From the NCBI RefSeq assembly GCF_000259255.1, contig NC_017737.1, positions 1,426,001 to 1,490,000 of the forward strand: 64,000 nt of DNA, written 5' to 3'. Shown here in pieces: positions 1 to 9,530 of this stretch (position 1 is its first letter; the number at the start of each line of letters is the position of its first letter). The notes beneath the pieces were generated by a model. It made no database searches. It had not been told where the DNA came from and saw only the letters and a list, made by a program, of their open reading frames with translations. Source of the DNA: Helicobacter cetorum MIT 00-7128. Lineage in GTDB: Bacteria > Campylobacterota > Campylobacteria > Campylobacterales > Helicobacteraceae. The translations under genes and the position numbers were made by a program.

Positions 1-712
1 ATTTATCATATAAAAGCAAGTAAGGTAGCGTGGTTTTCCCCTCTTTAAAATCATTAAAATTGGGCTTACCTAAGGTTTGAGCGTCTTGGGTTACATCTAA
101 CAAATCATCTATAATTTGAAATGCCATGCCAAAATTTAGCCCAAAGCTCGCATAAACCTCTCTATTCTTACCAAGTAGAATAGCCACACTCTCTAGGCTT
201 GCTTGCATAAAAGAGGCGGTTTTATCCTCTAAAATACGCCAATATTTTTCTTTTTCTGTATTAAAACTCTCACTTATAACCACATCTTCAATTTCGCCTC
301 TTGAGAGTCTCAAAACCGCATTTGAAAGGATTTGCGCAATAACTTCGCCCATTTTAGATAATTCAAAAAAGGCTTTAGAATAAAACACATCGCCAAGCAT
401 AATGGCGTTTTTATTGCCAAAAAGAGCGTTAATGCTAGGGAGCTTTCGGCGTGTTGTTGCCTCATCAATCACATCATCATGCAATAAAGAGGCGGTTTGT
501 ATCATCTCTACAATAGCGCATAAATTAAGCGTTTTTTCCCATTTTTCAGCACTTATCTTTTCATCTAATAAAGCCAACATGAGCTTTGAGCGCAACATTT
601 TCCCAAAACCAATTTTAGAAAATAGTTCTTCAATGGGCGGACTTTTTAAATCTTTAACCCAACAAGCAACTTTTTCTTGGACTACATTTAACGCCCTTTC
701 TTTATCTAGCAT
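1..712 (-). CDS. ispB: Polyprenyl diphosphate synthase, C-terminus off the left edge
   Basis: Prenyltransferase that adds isopentenyl diphosphate units to an allylic primer, making the side chain of menaquinone. Reading leftward from the ATG at 712, about 237 codons are visible and the frame is still open at base 1, so the C-terminus is missing. The first aspartate-rich motif LHDDVID lies at residues 77-83 and the second, IIDDLLD, at about 200-206; both are intact and bind the magnesium-diphosphate. The flanking RRK and the KTASF stretch also fit the family. It matches HP0240 in position, next to the HP0241-HP0249 type genes. The chain length of the product cannot be read with confidence. Confidence 0.93.
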   Translation of the reverse strand, partial: MLDKERALNVVQEKVACWVKDLKSPPIEELFSKIGFGKMLRSKLMLALLDEKISAEKWEKTLNLCAIVEMIQTASLLHDDVIDEATTRRKLPSINALFGNKNAIMLGDVFYSKAFFELSKMGEVIAQILSNAVLRLSRGEIEDVVISESFNTEKEKYWRILEDKTASFMQASLESVAILLGKNREVYASFGLNFGMAFQIIDDLLDVTQDAQTLGKPNFNDFKEGKTTLPYLLLYDK

Positions 713-725
713 ATATAATTTTTCC

Positions 726-1121
726 TTATTGAGCAGTTTCAAGGGAAAGATTTTTAGACGCTAAAAGCCTTAAAGTAGCTTTATTGTCTTTAAAGTCTTT
801 AAATACGACTGACAAATGGCTATTATGCGCAAAGCTCTCTTGAGAGACTGCAATATTATAAGTATTTCTTGAATAATCCGCATATAAAATAAATTGATGA
901 GGAAAATTATTAAAACGCATGGTTACTACTAAACCCTTATTTTCATATAAAGTCCAATATAATGCTAACTTTTTTGAGGGTGCTTGAGCAGAGGTATCTT
1001 GGATAGCCCCAATAAAAACTTCATCTTTTTTCAATTCCAAAGTTTGATCTATCCCATAGTCAAGCGCAAATGCCCTTAGGGCAAAAACAAGCACAAAAAT
1101 ACAGCCAATAATTTTATTCAT
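726..1121 (-). CDS. Small exported protein of unknown function (HP0241-like)
   Basis: No function recognised. I chose the ATG at 1121, giving 131 residues, because it opens a clear signal peptide (MNKIIGCIFVLVFALRAFA) with a likely cut after AFA; the upstream ATG would put 14 extra residues in front of it. The mature part is about 112 residues, mixed charge, without cysteines or further membrane spans, so probably periplasmic. The start overlaps the end of the preceding HP0242-type gene by 8 bases, which implies cotranscription, and the ispB start follows 13 bases after its stop. Confidence 0.75.
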   Translation of the reverse strand: MNKIIGCIFVLVFALRAFALDYGIDQTLELKKDEVFIGAIQDTSAQAPSKKLALYWTLYENKGLVVTMRFNNFPHQFILYADYSRNTYNIAVSQESFAHNSHLSVVFKDFKDNKATLRLLASKNLSLETAQ

Positions 1122-1398
1122 TCTCGCTAAGAATGTTTGCCATAGACTGGATAGCAATATCATTTTGCTTGGTTTCTACTTTTTGTTGAATGCCCTCATT
1201 ACTTGTCAAAGTATTAGCAAAAAATCTAAATTTCTCTTCTAAATTCTCTTCTTCTATAAAAGTCTCTAAAAGAGCTAAAAGCTCTAAAAGCCTCTCTAGC
1301 TCTTTTTTAGAAAGTTTTTTACTAGCGTTAAAAAGAATATCATTCCATTTGTCTAAAGGACTTCCTTCAAAAATTTCAAGGTTAGAATAATCTTTCAT
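1114..1398 (-). CDS. HP0242-type all-helical protein (pseudoknotted dimer family)
   Basis: A 94-residue charged helical protein starting MKDYSNLEIFEGSPLDKWND, nearly the same as my memory of H. pylori HP0242, whose crystal structure is a tightly intertwined helical dimer used as a model for knotted proteins. Its cellular role is unknown. The start at 1398 was preferred over the in-frame ATG at 1413 because the family begins with M-[KR]-DYS. The leucine- and glutamate-rich middle (KKELERLLELLALLETFIEE) forms the core helices. It sits 19 bases after the napA stop and overlaps the next gene. Confidence 0.85.
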   Translation of the reverse strand: MKDYSNLEIFEGSPLDKWNDILFNASKKLSKKELERLLELLALLETFIEEENLEEKFRFFANTLTSNEGIQQKVETKQNDIAIQSMANILSENE

Positions 1399-1417
1399 CG
1401 CTTTATTACCCACTCTT

Positions 1418-1852
1418 TTAGCCTAAATGCGCCTTAAGCATCCAAATAGACTTTTCTAATTTAGCCAATTTTTCATCAGCATAAGCAATAGTTACTTTAT
1501 CATTCTCTTTTTCAGCTACTTCTGAAAGTTTTTTAAACTCTTTTAATAAATGCTCGTAGTCTTTTAAAATATCTTCAAAAATTTCTTTAGAATGAAAACT
1601 TGTTTTAGTCTCTTCTTTCACATGCGCTAATTTAAGAGCTTCAGTTAGAGTAACTACAGGGTGATGCCCTAGTTGCACAATTCTTTCAGCTACATCATCA
1701 AACATTTCGGCAAATTCCTCATAAATCTCTTCAGTAGCCTTATGCACATGGAAAAAATCATGCCCTTTAACATTCCAATGAAAGTTATGCACTTTCATAA
1801 ATAATACAATAGAGTCTGCTTGTAAGTGTTTCAAAATTTCAATTGTTTTCAT
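1418..1852 (-). CDS. napA: Neutrophil-activating protein, Dps-family ferritin
   Basis: A 144-residue Dps miniferritin that oxidises and stores iron as a dodecamer, protects DNA from oxidative stress, and in H. pylori activates neutrophils. The inter-subunit ferroxidase residues are visible: [13 protein letters not shown] supplies the histidines, and [16 protein letters not shown] supplies the acidic ligands. Length is the normal one for the family. The start is supported by AAGGAT about 8 bases upstream. The leader to the right holds a plausible TATAAG -10 element near 1888; napA is known to be iron- and growth-phase regulated, but no operator is obvious by eye. Confidence 0.97.
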   Translation of the reverse strand: MKTIEILKHLQADSIVLFMKVHNFHWNVKGHDFFHVHKATEEIYEEFAEMFDDVAERIVQLGHHPVVTLTEALKLAHVKEETKTSFHSKEIFEDILKDYEHLLKEFKKLSEVAEKENDKVTIAYADEKLAKLEKSIWMLKAHLG

Positions 1853-1969
1853 TTGGTAATCCTTTTATAATCTATTAAATCTCTTATACATGTCGCATAA
1901 AAGACCTTAAGCATTATCCTACAAAAAAAGAGTTAATAGAATGTTTTTTATTGTTATAAACTCTCAAAA

Positions 1970-3091
1970 TTAAAAAGAATTGGCAATTTTAATCTCAAAA
2001 GTTTTACTAGCACTCTCTAAAAGCGTGATACTTCCCTCATGGGCTTTAACCACTTGCAAAGAAAGGGCTAATCCCAATCCATTCCCTTTAAGCTTAGTTG
2101 TTTCAAAAGGCTCAAACAAGGCGTTTTTATTCTCTACTTCCTTGCCATCATCAGTGATTCTAAACACTATAAAATCATTTTGAATAGATGCTGTGATTTT
2201 AACTTCCCCTTGTTCGCTCTCTTCTAAAGCCTCAATCGCATCAATAGCGTTGTATAGGAAATTTTGTAACACAATCCCCATTAAATCCGTGTCAAAAACC
2301 CCCTCTTCTTCGCTAAAGTCCAAGATAAAATCAATTTCTTTAGAATAGGTATAGCAACTTAAAGCCTCTTTTAAATCATTTTCAAGCACTTTTAAACTTT
2401 GCTTGGTGCGATTAGCTTGAATACCTTTAGAAAAAAGTAAGGTTGCTTTAATAATCCTTTCTACACGCCATAAAGCTTTTTGTAATTCTAAAACAATGGG
2501 CTTAGTTTTTTCATTAGCATGTTTTAATAACACTGAGGCTAAAAGCGAGATAGAACCTACAGGGTTTCTAATTTCATGGGCTAAATGAGCAGAGATTTTT
2601 CCCATAGATGCGAGACGCTCTTGGCGTTTTTGCATAGTAATATCAGTAGCAGTAATAATTTGCTTGCTTTGAATGCTATTTTGCTGGAACAAATAGCTTT
2701 TAGTCTCATGCTCTACTTCAGTATTAAACCCCTCTAATTTAGCTTTATTAAAAATTTCATCGTTTTGACTTGCCAAAGAGTTTTTATAAAAAAAGCTCCC
2801 ATTTTCATTCACTACCCAAATAGCTTGGGGCAAAATCTCTATGACCCACTCATAAAGAGCTTTGTAATCTTTAAACTCTTTTTCTACTTTATAGCTTTGC
2901 AAGATAAATTCATTTAAAAGCGCTAGTAACTCTTGCATATCCTTTTTACCCGAAAAGCTTTCTAGCAAGTTTTCTTCATTATCCTTGCTTTTAAAGCTCT
3001 CCAAAAAGATAGCATTATCCTCTAATTTATTAGGCAATAAGCTTTTTAATGAAGGTTTTAAATGGCGCTTAAAGCGCTTAGGTTTTTTCAT
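1970..3091 (-). CDS. flgS: Flagellar sensor histidine kinase FlgS
   Basis: Soluble histidine kinase that phosphorylates FlgR to turn on RpoN-dependent flagellar genes. There are no membrane spans. Order: an N-terminal helical region, a PAS-like segment around residues 85-150, the HisKA helix with HLAHEIRNP (phospho-acceptor histidine near 173), then HATPase with NAIDAIE (N box), ITDDGKE (G1) and a GNGLGLAL (G2) loop. At 373 residues it matches HP0244. It overlaps the rod-binding gene upstream by 4 bases and sits downstream of flgI in the same transcript, so this group is devoted to flagellum assembly and its checkpoint. Confidence 0.92.
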   Translation of the reverse strand: MKKPKRFKRHLKPSLKSLLPNKLEDNAIFLESFKSKDNEENLLESFSGKKDMQELLALLNEFILQSYKVEKEFKDYKALYEWVIEILPQAIWVVNENGSFFYKNSLASQNDEIFNKAKLEGFNTEVEHETKSYLFQQNSIQSKQIITATDITMQKRQERLASMGKISAHLAHEIRNPVGSISLLASVLLKHANEKTKPIVLELQKALWRVERIIKATLLFSKGIQANRTKQSLKVLENDLKEALSCYTYSKEIDFILDFSEEEGVFDTDLMGIVLQNFLYNAIDAIEALEESEQGEVKITASIQNDFIVFRITDDGKEVENKNALFEPFETTKLKGNGLGLALSLQVVKAHEGSITLLESASKTFEIKIANSF

Positions 3092-3411
3092 GATTTTTGT
3101 TTTTCTTGCTCTTTTAAGAAATTAAATAACATTTCACTATAACCAAAATTACCACTCAATTCTTTAGCTAATGAATCCTTATACATGGAAGTGTAAATGT
3201 CTGCACCCGGTGCTTTAGGATATAAAGGATTATCCATTTTCATAGCTGTATCAAGCATAAATTTTAATAATAATGCCTCAAAAGAATCCGTTTGCTCTTT
3301 CAATAACTTGTCATCTTTAGCGCCATTTTTTGCTAAAGCATTTAATTTTTCTTGACTGGCTAATTTTCCTATTGCATATTGTTCTAACATCGCTTTGTTA
3401 TTATTTATCAC
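3088..3411 (-). CDS. FlgJ-type rod-binding protein, single domain
   Basis: A 107-residue protein equivalent to the rod-binding domain of FlgJ (scaffold for flagellar rod assembly) without the muramidase domain that gammaproteobacterial FlgJ carries. The family core is [17 protein letters not shown], followed by the [13 protein letters not shown] and NFGYSEMLF segments. No signal peptide, consistent with export by the flagellar apparatus. It overlaps flgI by 4 bases at its start and flgS by 4 bases at its end, a tight flagellar operon matching HP0245. Confidence 0.82.
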   Translation of the reverse strand: MINNNKAMLEQYAIGKLASQEKLNALAKNGAKDDKLLKEQTDSFEALLLKFMLDTAMKMDNPLYPKAPGADIYTSMYKDSLAKELSGNFGYSEMLFNFLKEQEKQKS

Positions 3412-4448
3412 ATAACCTCCATTTCCACACTGATTGCACCACTTTTTTTCATAGCCTCTAAGATTGAAATGATTCCCTTAGAACTCACGCCAATTTTTTG
3501 CAATGCCTTAACCACGCTTGCAATCGTAATTTTCCCCCCATTAGAACTAAGGGTGTTTTTCTTGGTATCTAAGGACATATTATTATCTAAATCTTGTGTA
3601 TTTTTAGAATCTTCTAGGGGGTCTTTGGTGATTTTAAGCGTAATATCATTGCTTGTAACTACTATAGGATGCACCACAACATCTACCCCAGAAACAATAG
3701 TTCCAGACTTTTCATCTACAATAATCTTATTATTAGAGCTATAAGAAATAGGTGTTTCTTGCACCAAGGCTAAAAACTCCACCATAGAAAAACGCTCAGG
3801 GCGCACAAGTTTAATGGTTTTTGGGTCTAATGCTTTGGCTACACCCTTACCAAACACTTGATTTAAGGTATTTTGCACTTGAATAGCATTTTTAAAATTA
3901 GGGCTTTTTAAACTCAATGTCATAGCATTTTTATGGTATAAGTCATAAGAAACTTCTCTTTCAATAGTAGCTCCATTGATAATGGTTGCCGAAAGCAAAT
4001 TATTAGAATTTCCTAAAGTAATAGCCCCTTGGGCGAGAGCATAAATATTTCCATCTACTGCATTTAAAGGGGTCATCACTAAAGTCCCCCCTTGAATAGA
4101 CTTCGCATCTCCAATAGAAGAAATCTTAATATCAATCTTATCACCTTGTCTTGCAAAGGGAGGTAAAGATGCTGTAATCATCACCGCAGCGACATTCTTA
4201 GACTTAATATCATCAGCAGAAATTTTGACATTCACGCTTTCTAGCATGTTTGAAACCGATTGCATGGTGAATTTTGAGCCTGACTTATCCCCTGTGCCAT
4301 TTAAGCCAATCACAAGCCCATAGCCAATAAGCTGGTTATCTCTAATCCCAACAATACTAGCTATATCGCCAATTTTTTCGGCTAATAGCCCTTGTAATGC
4401 CAATAGCCCTATCATTAAAATTTTATTGCAACGCTTCAAAAAAAGCAC
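3408..4448 (-). CDS. flgI: Flagellar P-ring protein FlgI
   Basis: Periplasmic P-ring subunit that forms the bushing around the flagellar rod in the peptidoglycan. An N-terminal signal sequence ([13 protein letters not shown]) precedes the hallmark start of the mature chain [20 protein letters not shown], then the highly conserved GLNGTGD and FTMQS blocks, and the C-terminal [11 protein letters not shown] region. 346 codons from the GTG at 4448; a TTG at 4439 would give a start closer to the H. pylori protein, and the two cannot be separated by eye. Matches HP0246; first gene of the flgI-rod-flgS operon, diverging from rhpA. Confidence 0.96.
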   Translation of the reverse strand: MLFLKRCNKILMIGLLALQGLLAEKIGDIASIVGIRDNQLIGYGLVIGLNGTGDKSGSKFTMQSVSNMLESVNVKISADDIKSKNVAAVMITASLPPFARQGDKIDIKISSIGDAKSIQGGTLVMTPLNAVDGNIYALAQGAITLGNSNNLLSATIINGATIEREVSYDLYHKNAMTLSLKSPNFKNAIQVQNTLNQVFGKGVAKALDPKTIKLVRPERFSMVEFLALVQETPISYSSNNKIIVDEKSGTIVSGVDVVVHPIVVTSNDITLKITKDPLEDSKNTQDLDNNMSLDTKKNTLSSNGGKITIASVVKALQKIGVSSKGIISILEAMKKSGAISVEMEVM

Positions 4449-4738
4449 CCTATAACACCTTAAATATCTCTAATTTTTGATAGTGATTTTAACACAACTT
4501 GACTTAAAGCTAAGAATAATCATTTAATCCCTAAGCTAGAGAGCCTTTAGCATAATAACTCTGTAATTTTATGTTATACTTTCAAGCATTAGAACTAGAT
4601 GAAAATTTGATATTTTCTAAATATTCAACAAATAGATAATATCCATTAAATATTTAAGTCTTAAAAACGCATTCTTACCAAAATGCCATAACCTAGTTTT
4701 ATTAAGATTAACAACATATACGAGGTAATAAACCCCCC

Positions 4739-6280
4739 ATGACACATAACACTAATACAACTAAGCACACTCAAGACTATTCCAAAGAAACTGAGTTGTT
4801 TGATGAGCTCCCCACCGAATTAGATGATGACAACGACAATAACAAAAAACCAAGTTTTAATGATTTAGGCTTAAAAGCCCAAGTATTAAAATCAATTCAA
4901 GAGGCAGGTTTTACTTCTCCAAGTCCCATTCAAGAAAAGGCCATTCCAGCTGTCTTGCAAGGTAGAGATGTAGTTGCACAAGCCCAAACCGGCACGGGAA
5001 AAACCGCTGCTTTTGCTCTCCCCATCATCAATAACCTTAAAAACAATCACACCATAGAGGCCTTAATCATCACACCTACTAGAGAACTAGCTATGCAAAT
5101 TAGTGATGAGATTTTTAAATTAGGCAAGCACACTCGCACCAAAACCGTGTGCGTCTATGGCGGTCAAAGCATTAAAAGACAATGCGAATTTATTGAAAAA
5201 AACCCTCAAGTGATGATTGCAACCCCCGGAAGATTATTAGACCATTTAAAAAATGAGCGCATTTCACGCTTTGTGCCAAGAGTGGTTGTCTTAGATGAAA
5301 GCGATGAAATGCTAGATATGGGCTTTTTAGATGATATTGAAGAAATTTTTGACTATCTTCCCAGCGAGGCTCAAATTTTGCTCTTTTCAGCTACTATGCC
5401 AGAGCCGATTAAAAAACTCGCTGATAAGATTTTAGAAAATCCTATTAAAATCCATATTGCCCCCTCAAATATCACTAACACAGATATTTCGCAACGCTTT
5501 TATGTGATTAATGAGCATGAGAGATCTGAGGCTATCATGCGCCTTTTAGACACGCAATCTCTAGCTAAAAGCATTATTTTCACACGCACCAAAAAAGAGG
5601 CTAATGAACTCAATCAAATCCTTAATGCCAAAAATTATAAATGCACCGCTTTACATGGGGATATGGAGCAAAGAGAACGCCGAGCCTCTATTATGGCATT
5701 CAAAAAGAATGAAGTAGATGTTTTAGTGGCCACTGATGTAGCAAGTCGTGGGTTAGATATTAGTGATGTAAGCCATGTGTTTAACTACCATTTGCCCCTT
5801 AATACTGAAAGCTATATCCATCGCATTGGAAGAACCGGAAGAGCAGGGAAAAAGGGGGTTGCTATCACTCTAGTAACCCCCCTAGAGTATAAAGAGCTTT
5901 TACGCATGCAAAAAGATATTGGCTCAAAAATTGAGCTTTTTGAAATCCCCTCAATGGACGAAAACCAGATTGTCAAAACCTTGCAAAACGCTAAAGTTTC
6001 TGAAGGAATTGTAAGCCTTTATGAGCAACTTAAAGAAGAGTTTGAACCCTCTCAACTCATTTTAAAGCTTTTAAGCTTACAATTTGAAACTAACAAAATT
6101 GGGCTTAACCAACAAGAACTCCATGCCATTCAAAATCCTAAAGAATCAAGAGAGAGAAAAGAAAATAAACAGCATAATAAGCACCGCTCTAAAGGGCATA
6201 GCCCAAAAAGAGGCTATTCTAAGGATAAGCACCATAAAAAGTCTAATCGTAACCACTCTAAAAACCATAGGCGCCCCTAG
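4739..6280 (+). CDS. rhpA: DEAD-box RNA helicase RhpA
   Basis: ATP-dependent RNA helicase; in H. pylori RhpA is the only DEAD-box helicase and joins RNase J in the RNA degradosome. Motifs in order: the Q motif (GFTSPSPIQEKAIP), motif I AQTGTGKT, motif Ia PTRELAMQ, motif Ib TPGRLLD, motif II as DESD rather than DEAD, motif III SAT, motif V ATDVASRGLD and motif VI HRIGRTGRAG. The tail after about residue 460 is strongly basic (Lys/His/Arg/Ser), probably for RNA binding. 513 residues. The upstream 290 bases hold its promoter region, diverging from flgI. An in-frame DESD variant of motif II is tolerated in the family. Confidence 0.95.
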   Translation: MTHNTNTTKHTQDYSKETELFDELPTELDDDNDNNKKPSFNDLGLKAQVLKSIQEAGFTSPSPIQEKAIPAVLQGRDVVAQAQTGTGKTAAFALPIINNLKNNHTIEALIITPTRELAMQISDEIFKLGKHTRTKTVCVYGGQSIKRQCEFIEKNPQVMIATPGRLLDHLKNERISRFVPRVVVLDESDEMLDMGFLDDIEEIFDYLPSEAQILLFSATMPEPIKKLADKILENPIKIHIAPSNITNTDISQRFYVINEHERSEAIMRLLDTQSLAKSIIFTRTKKEANELNQILNAKNYKCTALHGDMEQRERRASIMAFKKNEVDVLVATDVASRGLDISDVSHVFNYHLPLNTESYIHRIGRTGRAGKKGVAITLVTPLEYKELLRMQKDIGSKIELFEIPSMDENQIVKTLQNAKVSEGIVSLYEQLKEEFEPSQLILKLLSLQFETNKIGLNQQELHAIQNPKESRERKENKQHNKHRSKGHSPKRGYSKDKHHKKSNRNHSKNHRRP

Positions 6281-6339
6281 CCTATGGAATTTAGCAAGTT
6301 GCAATTAGCATTAAAATATTTTAAAATTAAGGAACATTC

Positions 6340-7434
6340 ATGCCAATTGATTTGAACGAACATTTAAAAAAGAAAAGCTCTCAAAAACCCTCTAATCATT
6401 CTAATTCCACGCCTCCTAATGAGCCAAGAGAGCGCTTTAGCCCCCCTAATAATTTTTTTAGCTCTAAAAAATTTTCAGCTCTAATTATCATTTCTATACT
6501 AGGAATTTTAGCCTATATTGCCAAACCCTTTGAAGTCATTAGCTCAGGAGAAATTGGCATTAAAATCACGGCTGGAAAATATGAATCTACCCCCTTACAG
6601 CCGGGAATCCATTTTTTTGTGCCAATCATTCAAGACATTTTAATTGTAGATACTAGAATCAGAAACATTAATTTTTCACGCACAGAAGACATGGGCGTAG
6701 CCGGTAAAAATCAAGGCATTTTTAGAAACGACGCCATTAATGTTATGGATAGTAGGGGCTTGACCGTTTCTATTGAGCTTACCGTGCAATATCGCCTAAA
6801 CCCCCAAACCACCCCCCAAACTATCGCTACTTATGGCTTATCTTGGGAGCAAAAAATCATCAATCCCGTGGTGCGTGATGTGGTGCGTTCTGTCGTAGGG
6901 CGCTATCCGGCTGAAGATTTACCCATTAAACGCAATGAAATTGCTGCTCTTATCAATAGCGGTATTAACAAAGAAGTCTCCAAACTTCCTAACACCCCTG
7001 TAGAGTTAAGCTCCATTCAATTAAGAGAAATTGTCTTACCCGCTAAGATTAAAGAGCAAATTGAAAAGGTGCAAATCGCACGCCAAGAATCTGAGCGTGT
7101 GAAATACGAAGTGGAACGCTCCAAACAAGAGGCTCAAAAACAAGCTGCTTTAGCTAAGGGTGAGGCAGATGCTAACAGAATTAAAGCTCAAGGTGTAGCG
7201 GATGCGATTGTGATTGAGGCTAAGGCAAAATCTCAAGCCAATTTAAGTATTTCACAAAGTTTGAGTGATAAGCTTTTAAAATTACGCCAAATTGAAGTGC
7301 AAGGCAAATTTAATGAGGCTTTAAAAACTAATAATAACGCTCAAATCATGCTAACTCCGGGTGGAGCAGTGCCTAATATTTGGATTGACACTAAGAGCAA
7401 GGTTAAATCTAGTATCGCTAATACTAAAGAATAA
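6340..7434 (+). CDS. SPFH/prohibitin-domain membrane protein (HP0248-like)
   Basis: A 364-residue inner-membrane protein of the SPFH (stomatin/prohibitin/HflK/HflC) superfamily, proteins that form large ring assemblies and modulate membrane proteases. A 45-residue polar N-terminus is followed by one membrane span (about residues 46-62, ALIIIISILGILAYI-type), then the SPFH domain (GEIGIKI, LQPGIHFFVP, VVRDVVRSVVGRYP) and a long charged coiled coil rich in KQEAQKQAALAKGEA, as in prohibitins. Start supported by AAGGAAC 7 bases upstream. The HflK/HflC pair is represented here by a single gene. Partner protease not shown by the context. Confidence 0.85.
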   Translation: MPIDLNEHLKKKSSQKPSNHSNSTPPNEPRERFSPPNNFFSSKKFSALIIISILGILAYIAKPFEVISSGEIGIKITAGKYESTPLQPGIHFFVPIIQDILIVDTRIRNINFSRTEDMGVAGKNQGIFRNDAINVMDSRGLTVSIELTVQYRLNPQTTPQTIATYGLSWEQKIINPVVRDVVRSVVGRYPAEDLPIKRNEIAALINSGINKEVSKLPNTPVELSSIQLREIVLPAKIKEQIEKVQIARQESERVKYEVERSKQEAQKQAALAKGEADANRIKAQGVADAIVIEAKAKSQANLSISQSLSDKLLKLRQIEVQGKFNEALKTNNNAQIMLTPGGAVPNIWIDTKSKVKSSIANTKE

Positions 7435-7449
7435 TAAGATTATTGCCCA

Positions 7450-7998
7450 ATGCTAAATAATGCCCATATCCAAGCCGTGCAAGCGTTCTTGGAGACTTTC
7501 AAAGACTTTTTGAGTAACACTACTTTAGTGAGTGCTCTAATCTTTGGGGTATTGGCATTATTTTGCGCCCTTTTATTGCTTGTAACTTTACTTTCAAGAA
7601 ATCGTGTTATATCCATTGTGAGTGTGCTATTATTTTTTGGTGCGTTTTTAAGCATGCCCTTTATGCTTAAGCAAATCCTAACTAAATATCTCTATCCTAT
7701 AGAAACACAATTAGTGCAGGCTAACCCCCTTTCTTACACAAACGCCTTTTCCTTGCAAGTAGAAGTTAAAAATACCGGCAAATTTATTTTGCAAAAATGT
7801 TTTTTACGCTTAGAAATCCTTAAAACACCGCATAATTTTGTTGAAGAATACGCTTTTAAATGGTTTGTTAAAAAGACTTATGAAAAAACTTTTGAAGGAA
7901 AAATCTTTCCTAAAGAGTCCAAATCATTCTCACTTTTTATTGATGATTACCCCTATGCAAAAACAAGCCCCTATCAAGTCTCATTATCGTGTTTATAA
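7450..7998 (+). CDS. Membrane protein of unknown function (HP0249-like, DUF2393 type)
   Basis: A 182-residue protein with two N-terminal membrane helices, about residues 26-48 and 54-75, followed by a roughly 100-residue domain that would face the periplasm and reads as a small beta domain (SLQVEVKNTGKFILQKCFLRLEIL). This layout fits the DUF2393 family of epsilonproteobacteria; no activity is known. It begins 15 bases after the SPFH gene and is probably cotranscribed with it. Family assignment is from the pattern only. Confidence 0.75.
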   Translation: MLNNAHIQAVQAFLETFKDFLSNTTLVSALIFGVLALFCALLLLVTLLSRNRVISIVSVLLFFGAFLSMPFMLKQILTKYLYPIETQLVQANPLSYTNAFSLQVEVKNTGKFILQKCFLRLEILKTPHNFVEEYAFKWFVKKTYEKTFEGKIFPKESKSFSLFIDDYPYAKTSPYQVSLSCL

Positions 7999-8160
7999 TT
8001 TATTCTACAATCTCAAAATAACTTTAAGCAAAATTTAAAATTTAACAAACAAAAACACTATAAGATATAATAAAATGATTACTACACATCAATATTTTAT
8101 TGATAATAAGTAAAAATAACAAACATTTGATTTCATGCACAGGCTCTTTATATCTGTTTT

Positions 8161-8250
8161 ATGTTAAGGGTCTTTAAGCTAATTTTAGTCTGTTTGTATG
8201 GTTTTATAAGCGTTATAGAACTTGCTAAAATCCCAAAAAAATCTTTCTAA
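8161..8250 (+). CDS. Possible 29-residue hydrophobic peptide
   Basis: An ATG-to-TAA frame in an otherwise empty spacer. The product starts MLRVFKLILVCLYGFISVI and ends with a basic IPKKSF tail, the shape of a membrane-inserting small peptide such as type I toxins. It does not resemble the AapA toxins that I remember from H. pylori. There is no clear ribosome binding site and no antisense RNA can be shown, so this may be a chance frame. A stem-loop lies 87 bases downstream. Confidence 0.2.
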   Translation: MLRVFKLILVCLYGFISVIELAKIPKKSF

Positions 8251-8336
8251 AAAACAAGCTTAAAGAATATTTTATGCGCTATAAAAACATAGAAAATAAA
8301 CACCAAAATGATTTGTTTAAACAACAATCAAAACAT

Positions 8337-8398
8337 GGCTCTATTAAAAGCGTTTTACATCAATAGCTTATTTAAGTAGAGCCTTTTAATTTTTTGTA
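8337..8398. terminator. Stem-loop with T-rich flank
   Basis: GGCTCTATTAAA (8337-8348) pairs with TTTAAGTAGAGCC (8371-8383) with one bulged base and a 22-base loop; TTTTAATTTTTT follows on the plus strand. It fits a terminator for rightward transcripts from the SPFH/HP0249 pair or from an unrecognised small RNA. The large loop weakens the call. Confidence 0.45.
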
Positions 8399-8485
8399 AC
8401 TCTGTAGAATCAAAAATAAAAATATTCAAAGAATAAGATAAAGAATGCCAAAAACCCAAAGGATTTTAGCTCTCTTTCTCTTACT

Positions 8486-9325
8486 TTAGCCTACGATAAG
8501 CTTATGCAAAGTAGCGATGATACTTAGCGCATAAATTAATAGCAATAATACTTTATGCACCTTTTCATTAGCCAACATAATGAGCCTAATCCCAATCCCC
8601 ACACCTAAAAACGCTCCAATACCCGTAATAACTCCCGCTTGAATAGTTATGTTATTCAACACCCCTCCATTATAGAGCGAAACAACTCCAGATAATGAGG
8701 CAAACACCACAAAGAACAAGCCCAAAGGCACAATTTTCTTAGAATCGTATTTTAAAAAATAGCCTAGAAATGGCACCATTAAAATCCCTCCACCCATACC
8801 TAATGGAATAGAAAAAATCCCCGTAACAAACCCAGCAAGCATTAAAATCCCATGCGTTTTATCAATATGTAAAATAGGCAAGGTGCTTTTAGGTGCTTTT
8901 ATCATGCTTTCTTTAGAGTGCATAGCAAAATGCGCCTCTTCAAAATGCTTAGGCTCTTTTTTGTCGCTAGAAAAGGCGTATTTAACAAAGGTATAGCATA
9001 CCACCACCACAAACACCCCCATTAAAATCCTATCATCAATCACTTTTAATACAAAGCTCCCCAAAATCGCACCCATTAACCCTCCAAGCGCTGCAAAAGA
9101 GCCCTCTTTCAAATCCAATAAGCCCTTTTTATAATTGATAATAGAGCCAACAACTGATGAAAAGAGCATTTGCATTAAAGAAATTCCTACCGCATGGCTG
9201 TAGCTAAAGTGCGCAAAAATAGCGCTAGGCACGACAATTTCGCCCCCACCAATACCAAAAAATCCCGCTGTAATTCCCGTAAACAAACCCACGAGAGCTA
9301 AAATAAAAGCCGTTGTTTCTTCCAT
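8486..9325 (-). CDS. TauE/SafE-family membrane permease, copy 1
   Basis: A 279-residue integral membrane protein of the TauE/SafE (sulfite/organosulfonate exporter) family. It has the internal duplication of the family: GFFGIGGGEIVVP near residue 22 in the first half and IPLGMGGGILMVP near 172 in the second, each followed by three to four hydrophobic helices. A charged cytoplasmic loop of about 40 residues (SDKKEPKHFEEAHFAMHSKE) links the halves. Start supported by AGGAAG 7 bases upstream. Transported substrate is unknown; family members move sulfur-containing anions. It is a paralogue of the next gene in the same orientation. Confidence 0.85.
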   Translation of the reverse strand: MEETTAFILALVGLFTGITAGFFGIGGGEIVVPSAIFAHFSYSHAVGISLMQMLFSSVVGSIINYKKGLLDLKEGSFAALGGLMGAILGSFVLKVIDDRILMGVFVVVVCYTFVKYAFSSDKKEPKHFEEAHFAMHSKESMIKAPKSTLPILHIDKTHGILMLAGFVTGIFSIPLGMGGGILMVPFLGYFLKYDSKKIVPLGLFFVVFASLSGVVSLYNGGVLNNITIQAGVITGIGAFLGVGIGIRLIMLANEKVHKVLLLLIYALSIIATLHKLIVG

Positions 9326-9530
9326 AACACTTCCTAAGATGTTAATTTTTTTATTAAAGTATTATTATACGAATAATTAGCCAAATTTATGCTAAATTTT
9401 AACAAGAGCTTGCATTATAGCAAACTTCCCATAAACAAATCCTTTTTAAAATATTCATTTAATTTTTAATTATCTAGTTATTTTTAAGCCTAGTATATAA
9501 AAGAGTTTTGACCCCCCAATAAAATCCCCT

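Larger units (their letters stand above)
7999..8485. other. 487-base AT-rich spacer at a synteny break
   Basis: No gene of normal size. It separates the HP0249-type gene from the convergent TauE pair, where H. pylori 26695 (from memory) has opp transporter genes, so this is a rearrangement point. It holds one possible 29-codon reading frame and one stem-loop, listed separately. The rest is A/T runs without a recognisable motif. Confidence 0.6.

Noticed and set aside
402-764. Plus-strand frame of 120 codons opposite ispB
   Set aside because: The minus strand carries both aspartate motifs of polyprenyl synthase in the same interval; the plus frame has no family features.
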